64,000 nucleotides of DNA from Chloroflexota bacterium (GCA_024434115.1 QMIT01000013.1:62001-126000), one strand, 5' to 3'; shown: positions 51,039-59,981, numbered from the stretch's first letter. The notes: generated by a model from the sequence alone, not told the origin. A program made the numbers and translations.

Positions 51039-52895
51039 ATGAATCCCTTGCGTTGGCAATTGGTTTCGGCGAAAGCAGCCCTATGGCTTACGCTTGCTGG
51101 TTTGCTCCTTGTGGCGTTTGCCCTGCGCGTTTACCGACTGGATGCGGTAGATTTGCGCGGCGATGAAGCCTATACGGTTATGCTCTGGACGGTTACGCCA
51201 TTCAGTCAAGCATGGATGGAACTGGCTCGCCAAGAACCCCACCCAGTCGGTGCTTTTGTACTCTATTGGGCATGGACGGGTTTGGTAGGGCATTCCGTTT
51301 TTGCCGTAAGGCTGTTATCGGTTTTAGGCAATCTCGTAGGCATGGCCGTGTTTGTCACATTGGCGCGGCGGTTTTTTAGACGATGGTCGCTGGGGCTGGT
51401 GTTGGCCGTCTTATGGCTCATCAATCCTTTTTTTCTGTGGCACGCCCAAGATGCCCGTACCTACAGCGTGTTGAGCGGCCTTAGCCCCCTGTGTTTTTAT
51501 CTCTTTTTGCGCCTCACCGATCAGCCAGATACCCCCTTCCGCAAGTGGGTTCCCTATATCGTAGTCCAGACCCTGCTGCTCTATCTGCACTATTTTGAAC
51601 TGCTGTGGTTGGTGGCACAGGGTCTCTATCTACTCAGCCTCCGCGACCATGCCCTCTTGCGCCGCGCCCTCAAAGCATGGGGTGTCATCGGTTTATTGGC
51701 GATACCTGTCGCAGCCCAAGCCTATTATTTGGTGGTTGTCAGCCAATTTCAAAGCACAATTGTCGAGGCCGATTGGCGCTTGTTGTTTTCAAATTTCTTG
51801 CCGACTTTGTTGTTCGGCGATAACACGATTTCACTGGCGGCGGGTATCTTATTGGCGGTCTTGATTTTGGGCGGCCTTGCCTATACAAGCATTAAGCAGA
51901 ACAGCCCGCACCTACGCCTCGTGTTTTTATGGACTGTCATCCCGCCCCTATTGTTGTATCTTGTCTCCAAATGGACGAATCCCAATTTTCTGCCGCGCTA
52001 CATGATAACGATCACCCCGGCGCTGCTGATTGCCATCGTTGCTATCGTGGATGGCCTGCCCAAATTACGTCCCTTTCTGCTGGGTGCTGTCTCGATGGGC
52101 TTATGTGTGATTTCTTTGCATGAAATCAACGATTATTTTTTTAACGATCCCTCCAAGTCTCCTCGCTGGCATACGCTGGCGACCTATTTGGAATCCCGCA
52201 CCACGAGCCACGATGTCATCATGAGCGGTTCGGCGGACCCCGCCCTAGATTATTATTACAATGGCCCTGCGGATATTTACAATATTCCCATCAGCAACGC
52301 CAACCCACTGGATGAATTCACATGGTTAACCGAACACTACAGCGGTTTCTATTTGCTTGCCAGTGACCGCACTAGTTTTGCCGATGCCTATCTGCGCGAG
52401 CATACTCAAGCGATTTATGGCGATACCTACCCCGGCGTGGTGCAGTATCGTCATTGGGTTGTACCGCCGACTGAAATTGAACACCCACTGGCGATTCAAT
52501 TTGGAGATGTAGCCATTTTGCGGGGCTATACGGTGTTAGATGGGGCAGGGGATAGCCTGATTGTGCTCCTCTATTGGGAAGCCCTTCGCCAAACTGAAAC
52601 TCAGTACAGCGTTTTAGTGCATCTTGTGACGGAAGTCAACGAACCCGGCCCGCCCCCGGTTGCCGTGTTAGATCATGGTATTGCCAACGCCATCATTTCA
52701 ACGACGGCATGGCAGTCGGGTGGCCTCTATCGTGACCCGGTCATTGCCCCGATAGACAATATTTCCCCCGGTCAGTACACCCTCCGCATCGGCCTCTATG
52801 AAACCGACTCTGGCATAAAACTGCCGATTGAAGATGCTGCCGCTGAATCCACCTATCAAGGCCGCTATCCCATTGGTGAAATCACCATCCGATAA
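51039..52895 (+). CDS. GT39-type membrane glycosyltransferase
   Basis: Large membrane glycosyltransferase of the ArnT/PMT-like (GT39) superfamily, 618 residues. The first cytoplasmic/periplasmic loop has the diagnostic acidic motif VDLRGDEAYTVM. About nine to eleven helices follow up to residue 350, then a soluble C-terminal domain with FLPRYMITITPALL earlier. Members transfer sugars from lipid carriers to proteins or lipids; the acceptor is not known. ATG at 51039 has only a weak ribosome binding site, consistent with translational coupling to the NERD-like gene. Ended by a strong terminator. Confidence 0.87.
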   Translation: MNPLRWQLVSAKAALWLTLAGLLLVAFALRVYRLDAVDLRGDEAYTVMLWTVTPFSQAWMELARQEPHPVGAFVLYWAWTGLVGHSVFAVRLLSVLGNLVGMAVFVTLARRFFRRWSLGLVLAVLWLINPFFLWHAQDARTYSVLSGLSPLCFYLFLRLTDQPDTPFRKWVPYIVVQTLLLYLHYFELLWLVAQGLYLLSLRDHALLRRALKAWGVIGLLAIPVAAQAYYLVVVSQFQSTIVEADWRLLFSNFLPTLLFGDNTISLAAGILLAVLILGGLAYTSIKQNSPHLRLVFLWTVIPPLLLYLVSKWTNPNFLPRYMITITPALLIAIVAIVDGLPKLRPFLLGAVSMGLCVISLHEINDYFFNDPSKSPRWHTLATYLESRTTSHDVIMSGSADPALDYYYNGPADIYNIPISNANPLDEFTWLTEHYSGFYLLASDRTSFADAYLREHTQAIYGDTYPGVVQYRHWVVPPTEIEHPLAIQFGDVAILRGYTVLDGAGDSLIVLLYWEALRQTETQYSVLVHLVTEVNEPGPPPVAVLDHGIANAIISTTAWQSGGLYRDPVIAPIDNISPGQYTLRIGLYETDSGIKLPIEDAAAESTYQGRYPIGEITIR

Positions 52896-52899
52896 AAAA

Positions 52900-52935
52900 C
52901 CCTCACTCGAAGATTAGGAGTGAGGGACTTTTTTT
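52900..52935 (+). terminator. Intrinsic terminator after the GT39 gene
   Basis: Perfect 9-bp arms (ccctcactc 52900-52908, gagtgaggg 52918-52926) followed by ac and seven T residues. Canonical. Confidence 0.92.
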
Positions 52936-52980
52936 GTGTCGAGTATGGCGGCAAGAAAACGTACTTGCCGACGCCCTGCT

Positions 52981-53010
52981 CCCCCTCTCTAAAAGCCTTT
53001 GGAGAGGGGG
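52981..53010. repeat. Intergenic GC-rich hairpin, repeat-like
   Basis: Perfect 9-bp arms (ccccctctc 52981-52989, gagaggggg 53002-53010) followed by G-rich sequence and gtgagg. Its look (C-rich arm, short spacer, G-rich arm, GGTGAGG-like flank) resembles dispersed intergenic hairpin repeats of many bacteria. Only one copy is clear here. Just before it, cggcaag/cttgccg (52949-52970) makes a smaller hairpin. Confidence 0.5.
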
Positions 53011-53030
53011 TTGGGGGGTGAGGTCATGTG

Positions 53031-54134
53031 CTACTGCCCGCCACGCAATTCCTTAAGACGGGTCTCCCATTTTTCAACCAGTTTGTTATAGGCCGTCTCG
53101 CTGATCTTGCCCTGCGCCAACTGCATATCGAGATTATCCAACAGTGCCTGAATTTCTTCGGGGGTCTGTGGGTTCGAGGGCGCACCACCAGCAGCGGGGG
53201 CTTGTGCGGCGGGTTGCTGGGCCTGACCGCTGTTTTGCATCTTTTCCATCATCTGCTGCATCATCTGCATCATCATCATTTGCTGCTGATTTTGCATGGC
53301 CTGTTGCTGCGGATTCATCGCGCCACCCAACTGCTGTCCGATGCCAAATCCGATACCTGCCCCTGCCAGATCACCGGCTGTGCCGGGGTTATTGGCGGCG
53401 GCACGGGCCACATCCAGTTGCTCCATACGGAAGAAGTCTTCTTTGTTGCCGACCAGATTCATGGCTTCTTCGCGGCTGATCTGCTTACGTTGGAACGGCT
53501 TGGCCTCAAACGCCTTAATCCGCATCCCAAGCGCTCTAAACCCTTCATTCAGCAGCGCCAGTGACGCGCCTTCCAATTGGGTCAGCATGGCGTTGGCTTC
53601 TTGCTCATTTTGTACTTTCAATTGGCTCAGAATTTGCGCCATCTCACCCAACAGCAGGGTTTGAATGCGTTCTTTGATATCATCCAAACGCAGTACAGGC
53701 TTTCCAACACCATATTGCTTCACAAAACGCACGGGATCGTCAACGCCAATATCCACGATGCCGTTACTCATCAGTTGCATCACACCGATGCCCTGTGTCG
53801 TAAAAACGGTGACGGGGGGGTTTGTGCCCCAACGCACCTGCGGCAAATCTTTGAGGTTGACATAATAGACCTCAGCAGGAAATGGATTTTTGCCATCGGT
53901 CACCTTGCCAATCAAATTCGACAACAGCGGCAGGTTAGCGGTGCTGAGGGTGTGTCTGCCGGGGCCAAGCGCGTCCAACACCTGCCCTTGACTGACAAAC
54001 ACGGCGGCTTGACTTTCCTGCACAATACATTGTGACCCCATGCGGAAATCACCAGCCCCAGCCTGTGGTTCGCGCCAGACGAGTTCTTCGTCCGCCACAT
54101 TGGGATGCTGAACAACATCAATAATACGTGCCAT
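53031..54134 (-). CDS. SPFH-domain protein (YdjI-type) with SHOCT-like C-terminus
   Basis: SPFH/Band-7-like protein of 367 residues, related to Bacillus YdjI and 'virion core' proteins rather than stomatin. The N-terminal part begins with HPNVADEELVWREPQAG, then GPGRHTLSTANLPLLSNLIG and FPAEVYYVNLKDLPQVRWGT. A Gln/Met-rich low-complexity segment (about 270-310, QQAMQNQQQMMMMQMMQQMM) follows. The end is a short SHOCT-like helix pair (IQALLDNLDMQLAQGKISET). No N-terminal membrane helix is visible, so membrane attachment must be indirect. It is preceded by a 173-aa partner gene on the same strand. Confidence 0.85.
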   Translation of the reverse strand: MARIIDVVQHPNVADEELVWREPQAGAGDFRMGSQCIVQESQAAVFVSQGQVLDALGPGRHTLSTANLPLLSNLIGKVTDGKNPFPAEVYYVNLKDLPQVRWGTNPPVTVFTTQGIGVMQLMSNGIVDIGVDDPVRFVKQYGVGKPVLRLDDIKERIQTLLLGEMAQILSQLKVQNEQEANAMLTQLEGASLALLNEGFRALGMRIKAFEAKPFQRKQISREEAMNLVGNKEDFFRMEQLDVARAAANNPGTAGDLAGAGIGFGIGQQLGGAMNPQQQAMQNQQQMMMMQMMQQMMEKMQNSGQAQQPAAQAPAAGGAPSNPQTPEEIQALLDNLDMQLAQGKISETAYNKLVEKWETRLKELRGGQ

Positions 54135-54180
54135 CTCAAAATGCTCCTTACTTGCAAGTCTATACTGTGGTGGTAATTAT

Positions 54181-54702
54181 TTACGCGATGCCCTTGAGGA
54201 TATCCTCACGCAGATCATAGGCGGCATTGGCCTCTTGCATCAGGGTATCCAGATTGCTAATGGCTTGGCTAATCCCATCATTGCTGCTGACGGCTTTGCT
54301 TAATTGGTCGAGCGCCGCCCCGATAGATTCCACGTAACGCAGCATCGCCTCATCAAAAGCATAGATATTTTCGAGTTCGTCTCCCCCGATCCGTGTGGCG
54401 GCGAAAAATCCCGAATAACCGGGGGCGTCAGTGGCAATACGATCAATTAAGGTTTGGAATTTGGTTTTGGCGCTTTTAGTGGCCGACATATACCCAATGC
54501 CACCCCCACGAATCATGTCGGTTTCGATGCTGGCAAGTCTGGCGATTAAGGGTTTCAATTGACCCGCCACATGGTCACGGATAAGGCGGTCAGCCGTGCG
54601 CCGTGAGGTCATTTCCATATAGCCCGCAAATCCCGGTAGTTTGCCTGCCAGCCATGTAAAACCCCGGCGGTCTTTGACAATACGCTGATAAAGGTCATCC
54701 AT
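54181..54702 (-). CDS. Hypothetical 173-aa helical protein next to the SPFH gene
   Basis: Unrecognised, predominantly helical soluble protein (RLIRDHVAGQLKPLIARLAS, ELENIYAFDEAMLRYVESIG), with a conserved-looking GGGIGYMSATKSAKTKFQTL segment. It starts with AGGAG-like sequence before the ATG and ends 46 bp before the SPFH gene, so both are probably cotranscribed. The same pair is, in my memory, found together in related bacteria, suggesting a helper or adaptor of the SPFH assembly; that is inference. Confidence 0.68.
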   Translation of the reverse strand: MDDLYQRIVKDRRGFTWLAGKLPGFAGYMEMTSRRTADRLIRDHVAGQLKPLIARLASIETDMIRGGGIGYMSATKSAKTKFQTLIDRIATDAPGYSGFFAATRIGGDELENIYAFDEAMLRYVESIGAALDQLSKAVSSNDGISQAISNLDTLMQEANAAYDLREDILKGIA

Positions 54703-54891
54703 TATGCTTTTGCTCCTGAAAATTTAGTGACTGTTGAATTTCACGGAAAGTCTAGCCAAATGGGTTTGTTCAATGATAAAAAACAATGGCTACATTTTAG
54801 CATATTACAGGGTAGCCCATTCGACAATCCGAAGAATTAGGGGCTTCATCATTCCTGCAACGACAAGCACGTGTAAAGGGGTTTGTTTTCG

Positions 54892-56310
54892 ATGTCTCAG
54901 ACGATGCAGCAAGTGTTAGACCAATTAAACAATACGCTCTGGCTGGATGGCAAACGGGTAATCGTGGATGCCAAAGCCTTTCCCAATGGCCCGATTGATA
55001 CCCTCATTCATCTAGCGGTATTTGGCAGCGAAGAAGAAAAAGCCATTGCCCGCTGGTTAATTTGGGAGTCGGCCCTCGAATTGGGTGTCTATCCCGCCAG
55101 TATTCATGAACTGTATATGGCACGCGGACGAGGCGAAACACCTATCAATTTCACCGTGCCGGCTATGAACCTGCGTGCCATGACCTATGATTTGGCCCGC
55201 AGTGCTTTTGCCGCCGCCAATGAACTCAAGGTTGGTGCGATGATTTTTGAAATCTCACGTGGCGAAATGCAATACACCGCCCAACGTCCGGCTGAATATG
55301 TCGCGTGCCTTTTGGCAGCGGCGATTAAAGAGGGTTTTCGTGGCCCGGTCTATATTCAAGGCGACCATTTCCAAGTCAGCCACAAGAATTTCCTAAAAGA
55401 CCCACAGGCCGAAGTCCAGACGGTCAAGGATTTGTCGGTAGAGGCGATTACGGCAGGCTACTATAACATTGATATAGACACCAGCACGCTCGTGGATTTG
55501 AGCAAGGCCACGCTGGAAGAGCAGCAGTATTTGAATGCTCATCACTGCGCCGAAATCACCGCGTTTATCCGCGAAATCCAACCCAAAGGTGTGATGATCT
55601 CCCTCGGTGGCGAAATCGGCGAAGTCGGTGAGAAGAATTCGACGGTGGAAGAGCTACACGCTTTTATGTCGCTGTATCTGAAGGAAGTCGCTAAACTCGG
55701 CGATATGCCCGGTATCAGCAAAATCAGCGTCCAGACGGGCACCAGTCACGGTGGTGTCGTCCTCCCCGACGGTAGCATCGCCGATGTCTCGGTAGATTTT
55801 GGTACACTCGAACGCCTTAGCCAAGTGTCCCGCGCTGAATATGGCCTTGCGGGGGCGGTGCAGCATGGCGCGAGTACCCTGCCCGAATCGGCTTTTGGCA
55901 ATTTTGCGACCTCTACCGCCTGCGAGATTCACCTTGCGACGGGGTTCATGAACATGCTGTATGACCATGAGGCCTTCCCCGCCGACCTCAAAGCAGAGAT
56001 GTACGCATGGGTGGACGCCAATCACGCTGAAAGTCGCGGTAAACAGACGGTTGAGCAGTTCCATTATAAGGAACGCAAACGCGCCATCGGCCCATTCAAA
56101 CAAAAATTGTGGGGCTTAGATGAATCCCTGCGGGTCACCTTCCGTGCCACATGGCAGGCCCGTTTCAGCTTTCTATTCCAACAACTGAACGTTGGCAACA
56201 CGCTCGATTTGGCAGCGAAACACACCACCCCCGTCCTCATTCACAAAACCCTCGCTGATTTCGGCGTGGCAGAAGTGGTTGAGGAAGATGTATCCGACTT
56301 AGCGGATTAA
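54892..56310 (+). CDS. Class II (zinc) aldolase-like protein, long form
   Basis: Aldolase of the class II fructose/tagatose-bisphosphate type, 472 residues, longer than the usual 280-350. The zinc-site motif QGDHFQVSHKN, the segment LGGEIGEVGEKNS, the TGTSHGGVVL loop and AGAVQHGAS near the C-terminal core are recognisable. Extra length lies at the N-terminus and in a C-terminal tail of about 100 residues (VTFRATWQARFSFLFQQLNV). Substrate (FBP, tagatose-1,6-bisphosphate or another) is not readable. I placed the start at ATG 54892, with AAAGGGG upstream. A TTG at 54883 is too close to that site. Confidence 0.82.
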   Translation: MSQTMQQVLDQLNNTLWLDGKRVIVDAKAFPNGPIDTLIHLAVFGSEEEKAIARWLIWESALELGVYPASIHELYMARGRGETPINFTVPAMNLRAMTYDLARSAFAAANELKVGAMIFEISRGEMQYTAQRPAEYVACLLAAAIKEGFRGPVYIQGDHFQVSHKNFLKDPQAEVQTVKDLSVEAITAGYYNIDIDTSTLVDLSKATLEEQQYLNAHHCAEITAFIREIQPKGVMISLGGEIGEVGEKNSTVEELHAFMSLYLKEVAKLGDMPGISKISVQTGTSHGGVVLPDGSIADVSVDFGTLERLSQVSRAEYGLAGAVQHGASTLPESAFGNFATSTACEIHLATGFMNMLYDHEAFPADLKAEMYAWVDANHAESRGKQTVEQFHYKERKRAIGPFKQKLWGLDESLRVTFRATWQARFSFLFQQLNVGNTLDLAAKHTTPVLIHKTLADFGVAEVVEEDVSDLAD

Positions 56311-56313
56311 TCA

Positions 56314-56712
56314 ATGCCGACGCGGTACCATATCACACCTTACGACCCGCAGGCTTGGCAGTCTGATGACGACACAATACCCAAGCCTACCAGCGACCTG
56401 CATATCTTCTTTAGCGATTTTATGCGGCAAGCAAGGCTCGTATGGCCTGATATGGGAGTACGCCCGCCGAGGGGTTGGGCAATCTACTACAATCAAGAAT
56501 CTGGCGTAAGCGGCTCGTTTTCGGGTGACTTATTCCAGATTCTTAGCCTTTCAATAGGTCGTGGTTTTGCCGAATTTGTGGTTTGGTATCGGACTTATAT
56601 CCCGTCTCAATACCCCTTATTCTTGTTTGAAGAGGGAGATTGGGATAGGCTAGAACTAACCGGCAAAATTACAGAGGCAGACATCATAGCATTTCTGGGG
56701 ATTGACTACTGA
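56314..56712 (+). CDS. Hypothetical 132-aa protein
   Basis: Unrecognised small soluble protein, 3 bp after the aldolase gene and in the same direction, so it is read from the same transcript. It has alternating strands and helices with many aromatic residues (TRYHITPYDPQAWQSDDDTI, FSGDLFQILSLSIGRGFAEF, PLFLFEEGDWDRLEL). An immunity-protein-like fold is conceivable, but nothing toxin-like is near. No clear ribosome binding site beyond coupling. Confidence 0.6.
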   Translation: MPTRYHITPYDPQAWQSDDDTIPKPTSDLHIFFSDFMRQARLVWPDMGVRPPRGWAIYYNQESGVSGSFSGDLFQILSLSIGRGFAEFVVWYRTYIPSQYPLFLFEEGDWDRLELTGKITEADIIAFLGIDY

Positions 56713-56817
56713 AGATCGGATTTGGATTCTATGGAGTGGCCCGTCCTCATTTCGAGGACATTGATTTGGTAGCCGGGGATTTCTAATCCTCGGCGTTTAA
56801 GAATAGTGAGCGCGATC

Positions 56818-57357
56818 ATGGGTGCCAAAGAACAAGGCGCAGACACCACCACTACCGCCAACCGCTGGCAGGTCGTTGCCCGTACCCTCAATTTCATCAC
56901 GTATCAGGGCAATTTGTTATTGATGAAACGTGCCATGCACAAACGTATTTTCCCCGGCTTCTACAATGGGGTGGGGGGGCATATCGAGCGCGACGAAGAC
57001 CCCTTGACCAGCGCCCGCCGCGAAATTTTGGAAGAAACAGGCCTGCATATTGCCCAATTACGATTTTGTGGCAGTACCCACATTGACGCGGGGCAGTCCA
57101 CAGGCATCATTTTATACATCTTTACAGGTGAGGCGGATTCGCGTAAAGTGGTGGATTGTGAGGAAGGCACATTGGAATGGCTGCCACTCGCTCCCTTGCT
57201 GGAAAGCCTACAAAATGGCACGAATCAACTGCCGCTGGTTGAAGATTTGCCGATTACCCTGCCACGCATTTTTGGTAAGGACGCACCACCCCTGCCATTT
57301 TTCGCCCATGTGAGTTATGACGACGCCGACCAGATTGTTTTTCGCGCCGCCGATTAA
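56818..57357 (+). CDS. Nudix hydrolase
   Basis: Pyrophosphohydrolase of 179 residues. The Nudix box GGHIERDEDPLTSARREI followed by LEETGL fits G-x5-E-x7-R-E-x-x-E-E-x-G. The early part (VARTLNFITYQGNLLLMKRA) is a typical Nudix strand pair. The substrate is not predictable; resemblance to 8-oxo-dGTP or dihydroneopterin types is only general. I placed the start at ATG 56818; a GTG at 56806 would add four residues. It is 105 bp after the 132-aa gene, possibly with its own promoter, and convergent with the next kinase gene with no gap. Confidence 0.92.
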   Translation: MGAKEQGADTTTTANRWQVVARTLNFITYQGNLLLMKRAMHKRIFPGFYNGVGGHIERDEDPLTSARREILEETGLHIAQLRFCGSTHIDAGQSTGIILYIFTGEADSRKVVDCEEGTLEWLPLAPLLESLQNGTNQLPLVEDLPITLPRIFGKDAPPLPFFAHVSYDDADQIVFRAAD

Positions 57358-58608
57358 CTATTCTTCCAGTAAATTACCAAGCGTTGGGCCAGTATCGGGC
57401 ATATCTACCCAGCCTGTTTCTTCGATATTGATCTCCGTCGTGGCCCGTCGCGCATCAAGCGGTAGCTGAATCGTGAAGGTGCTGCCTTCATTTGGCGTCG
57501 AATCCACCGTAATCGTGCCGCCGTGACTTTCGACGATATGTTTGACAATCGGTAGCCCTAGCCCAACGCCGCCGAACAAGTGCCCTTCATAGCTTTCGAT
57601 GCGTTCAAATCGTTTAAACAGGCGTGGCATAAATTCGGATGGGATGCCAATACCCTGATCCGTAATAGCTACCACAACCGATTGACCTTCGGGATGGGCC
57701 GCAATCAAAACTCCGCCCCCCTCCGGACTGAATTTCAGCGCATTATCAATCAGATGCCGGAACACCCGCACCATGCCGTCGTGGTCAGCCAGAATCGTCG
57801 GCAAATTCTCGGCAATCTCAAAGCGCAGTGTGGCCCGATATTCACTCAAAACGGGCGACAACTGCTCCATAACTTCATCAAAGACCTCGCGCAAATCCAC
57901 TTTGGAAAATCCGAAGTCCAGCAAATCCATCTCTTGCACAAACAATAGGTCGTTGACCAAGCTGATGATGCGGTTAAACGAAAAGTTGATCTTATCAATC
58001 GCCATATTCAGCGCTGGGCCAGTCATCATGCCCGCCTTGACCAGTTGAATATAGCCTTTTGCGCCAGTCAGAGGGGTGCGTAGTTCATGCGCCAGCGTAT
58101 CCAAGAATTCGTTACGCTGTTGTTCTTGGCGTTTGAGTTCGGCATACGCTTCTTCAACGATCTCTTTTTGGCGGCGCAGTTCATCCATCGCCAATTGGTC
58201 GTTGGCCCGCATTCGGTTAATCATGGTGCGCACCAGCGTCAGCACCATGCGAGGGTTTTGTTCAATCGCCCCTTCAAAGGTGGTGCGGTCTAGCTCCAAA
58301 ATTGTCGAGGGCACAAGGGTTTTGACCGTCGCGCTCCGAATGGCATTGCCATGCAGTAGGGCCATCTCGCCAAAAAACTCACCCGCCTCCAAAACACGCA
58401 GCAATCGCTCTTCGTCTTCACTCATGCGCTTGGTAATGGCGATTTGTCCGCTGCCAACCATATAAAAGGTGTCGCCGCGATCCCCTTCATAACACAAGAC
58501 CCAACCCGCTGGATAGTTTTTAATGAGGGCTAACCGCGCGAGATGGGCTATGACTTTTTGATCTATATTGGGAAAGACGTTGCTTAAGAGTGCTATTGGG
58601 TCAATCAT
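57358..58608 (-). CDS. Histidine kinase with N-terminal cyclic-nucleotide-binding domain
   Basis: Soluble sensor kinase, 416 residues. Residues 1-125 form a cyclic-nucleotide-binding (CAP effector-type) domain with GDRGDTFYMVGSGQIAITKR and GEFFGEMALLHGNAIRSATV (the phosphate-binding cassette). A coiled-coil follows (LRRQKEIVEEAYAELKRQEQ). The kinase core has TLAHELRTPLTGAKGYIQLV (His), LIDNALKFSPEGGGVL, DQGIGIPSE and FGGVGLGLPIVKHIVESHGG. I chose ATG 58608 because GAGG lies 6 bases upstream; the frame extends 16 codons further. It is an orphan kinase. Confidence 0.93.
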   Translation of the reverse strand: MIDPIALLSNVFPNIDQKVIAHLARLALIKNYPAGWVLCYEGDRGDTFYMVGSGQIAITKRMSEDEERLLRVLEAGEFFGEMALLHGNAIRSATVKTLVPSTILELDRTTFEGAIEQNPRMVLTLVRTMINRMRANDQLAMDELRRQKEIVEEAYAELKRQEQQRNEFLDTLAHELRTPLTGAKGYIQLVKAGMMTGPALNMAIDKINFSFNRIISLVNDLLFVQEMDLLDFGFSKVDLREVFDEVMEQLSPVLSEYRATLRFEIAENLPTILADHDGMVRVFRHLIDNALKFSPEGGGVLIAAHPEGQSVVVAITDQGIGIPSEFMPRLFKRFERIESYEGHLFGGVGLGLPIVKHIVESHGGTITVDSTPNEGSTFTIQLPLDARRATTEINIEETGWVDMPDTGPTLGNLLEE

Positions 58609-58696
58609 GGCTCGCCTCAAATTTCTGCCCACAGGGATTGGTATGGAGTGTAACATGTGCCAATCAGTCGGCGCTACTCGTGGGTTAAAAAAGCGT

Positions 58697-58702
58697 TATA
58701 CT
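58697..58702 (+). promoter_or_regulatory. -10 box of the binding-lipoprotein gene
   Basis: TATACT, 34 bases before the ATG of the solute-binding lipoprotein gene. The position 17 bases upstream does not match the -35 consensus well. Plausible, alone. Confidence 0.45.
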
Positions 58703-58736
58703 GGTCTCCCAAAAGACACAAAGGGGAATTGAATCT

Positions 58737-59942
58737 ATGCGGCGTGTTGGAGTTCTCTTGCTCATTGGGATAATGCTATTGGTCGGCTGTGGAAACAAGG
58801 ATGATGCTCAAAGCCAATCCGATTCACCACGCCAGCGAACCCTTGCGCCACGTGCGACCCCAACGTTTACCGGCCCTGTCAGTCTGTCATTGTGGCATCC
58901 CTATCAAGGCGCGAATGCGGATGCCCTGCAATCCGCCGCCGCAAAATTCACCGAAGCAAATCCTACCCTAACCGTTGCGCTGGAATATCACGCCCCCGAT
59001 TCACTACTGGCAGACTATCAGCAAGCGGTTCGTCAGGGCGGTGGCCCGGATATTTTGGTCACACAGCCAGAATGGGTGGGGGGCTTGGTCGAAAATCGCC
59101 TAATCTTGCCGCTTGATACAGCGCTGATTGATGAGGTCGGCACACGCACCGATTCGCCGCTTTTCCAGAGTCTGGATTATCAAGGTCAATATTGGGCCAG
59201 CCCGCTTACCGCCGATTTGCTGGTGATGTACTCCAAGATAGCCGACATCACCCTTGTGCCAAGTGGCATTGATGATTTGTTGGTGGTTGCAGGCGAAAAC
59301 GGGGCGGTCTTTCCTGCTGACCCTATGAATCTGCTCGGCCTCTATCCCTCTGGTGCATTTTTTGATGCTGGTGGGCGTCCCGTGGTAGATGAAGAGGGGT
59401 TGACAATAGTGGGTACGGTGCTGCAAACGCTGGCGGTTAATCCGAACGTCACCTTTAGTGATGACCCTGCGGCTTTTGTCACCGGGAACGCCTCCGCCTT
59501 AATTGCTCCCGCCAGCCTTTATCCGACACTCGCCGCTGCCTTGGGCGATCAATTACGTATCTCGCTTTTGCCGGAAGTGATAGCCGGAGTAGCGTGGCGG
59601 CCAATACTTGATCTCACCCTGCTTACGGTGAATGTCAATGTGACGGACGAATCGCTGCGGGCGGCCTCGTTATTTATGGGGTATCTGATAAGCCCTGAAG
59701 CACAGGCCCAGCTTGCCGAGCAGGGCGATTTTATGCCACTTATGAACATCACTTCCACGACGGACAGCGCCACAAGGTTGTATATCCAGCAGATGCGGAG
59801 TGCCCAATCCACCACGCTTGACCCCAACTTCTATACCACCTTTTTGCCGAACTTCGCCAATCTCTTGACCCAGATGCGCCAACCGGGTGCGGATATTCCA
59901 GCGTTGATTGGGGCGTGGCTGTTGGAATCGGCGGCTCAATAG
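58737..59942 (+). CDS. Solute-binding lipoprotein (ABC transporter family 1)
   Basis: Extracytoplasmic binding protein, 401 residues, anchored through the lipobox LLVGC (Cys near residue 19). The mature chain has VSLSLWHPYQGANADALQSA at its start and AASLFMGYLISPEAQAQLAE later, typical of sugar-binding CUT1 proteins. No permease or ATPase gene is adjacent; the next gene is a convergent secreted alpha-amylase. An ATG with AAAGGGG upstream. It may feed a transporter elsewhere, or be the sensor part of a maltodextrin system. Confidence 0.85.
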   Translation: MRRVGVLLLIGIMLLVGCGNKDDAQSQSDSPRQRTLAPRATPTFTGPVSLSLWHPYQGANADALQSAAAKFTEANPTLTVALEYHAPDSLLADYQQAVRQGGGPDILVTQPEWVGGLVENRLILPLDTALIDEVGTRTDSPLFQSLDYQGQYWASPLTADLLVMYSKIADITLVPSGIDDLLVVAGENGAVFPADPMNLLGLYPSGAFFDAGGRPVVDEEGLTIVGTVLQTLAVNPNVTFSDDPAAFVTGNASALIAPASLYPTLAAALGDQLRISLLPEVIAGVAWRPILDLTLLTVNVNVTDESLRAASLFMGYLISPEAQAQLAEQGDFMPLMNITSTTDSATRLYIQQMRSAQSTTLDPNFYTTFLPNFANLLTQMRQPGADIPALIGAWLLESAAQ

Positions 59943-59951
59943 GACAACACA

Positions 59952-59981
59952 ACCCCCTCAACCATGTTTTGGCGAGGGGGT
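59952..59981. terminator. Hairpin between convergent genes
   Basis: Perfect 8-bp arms (accccctc 59952-59959, gagggggt 59974-59981) with a 14-base loop, in the 66-bp gap between convergent genes. No T tract on either side; a weak terminator or RNA-end hairpin. Confidence 0.5.
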
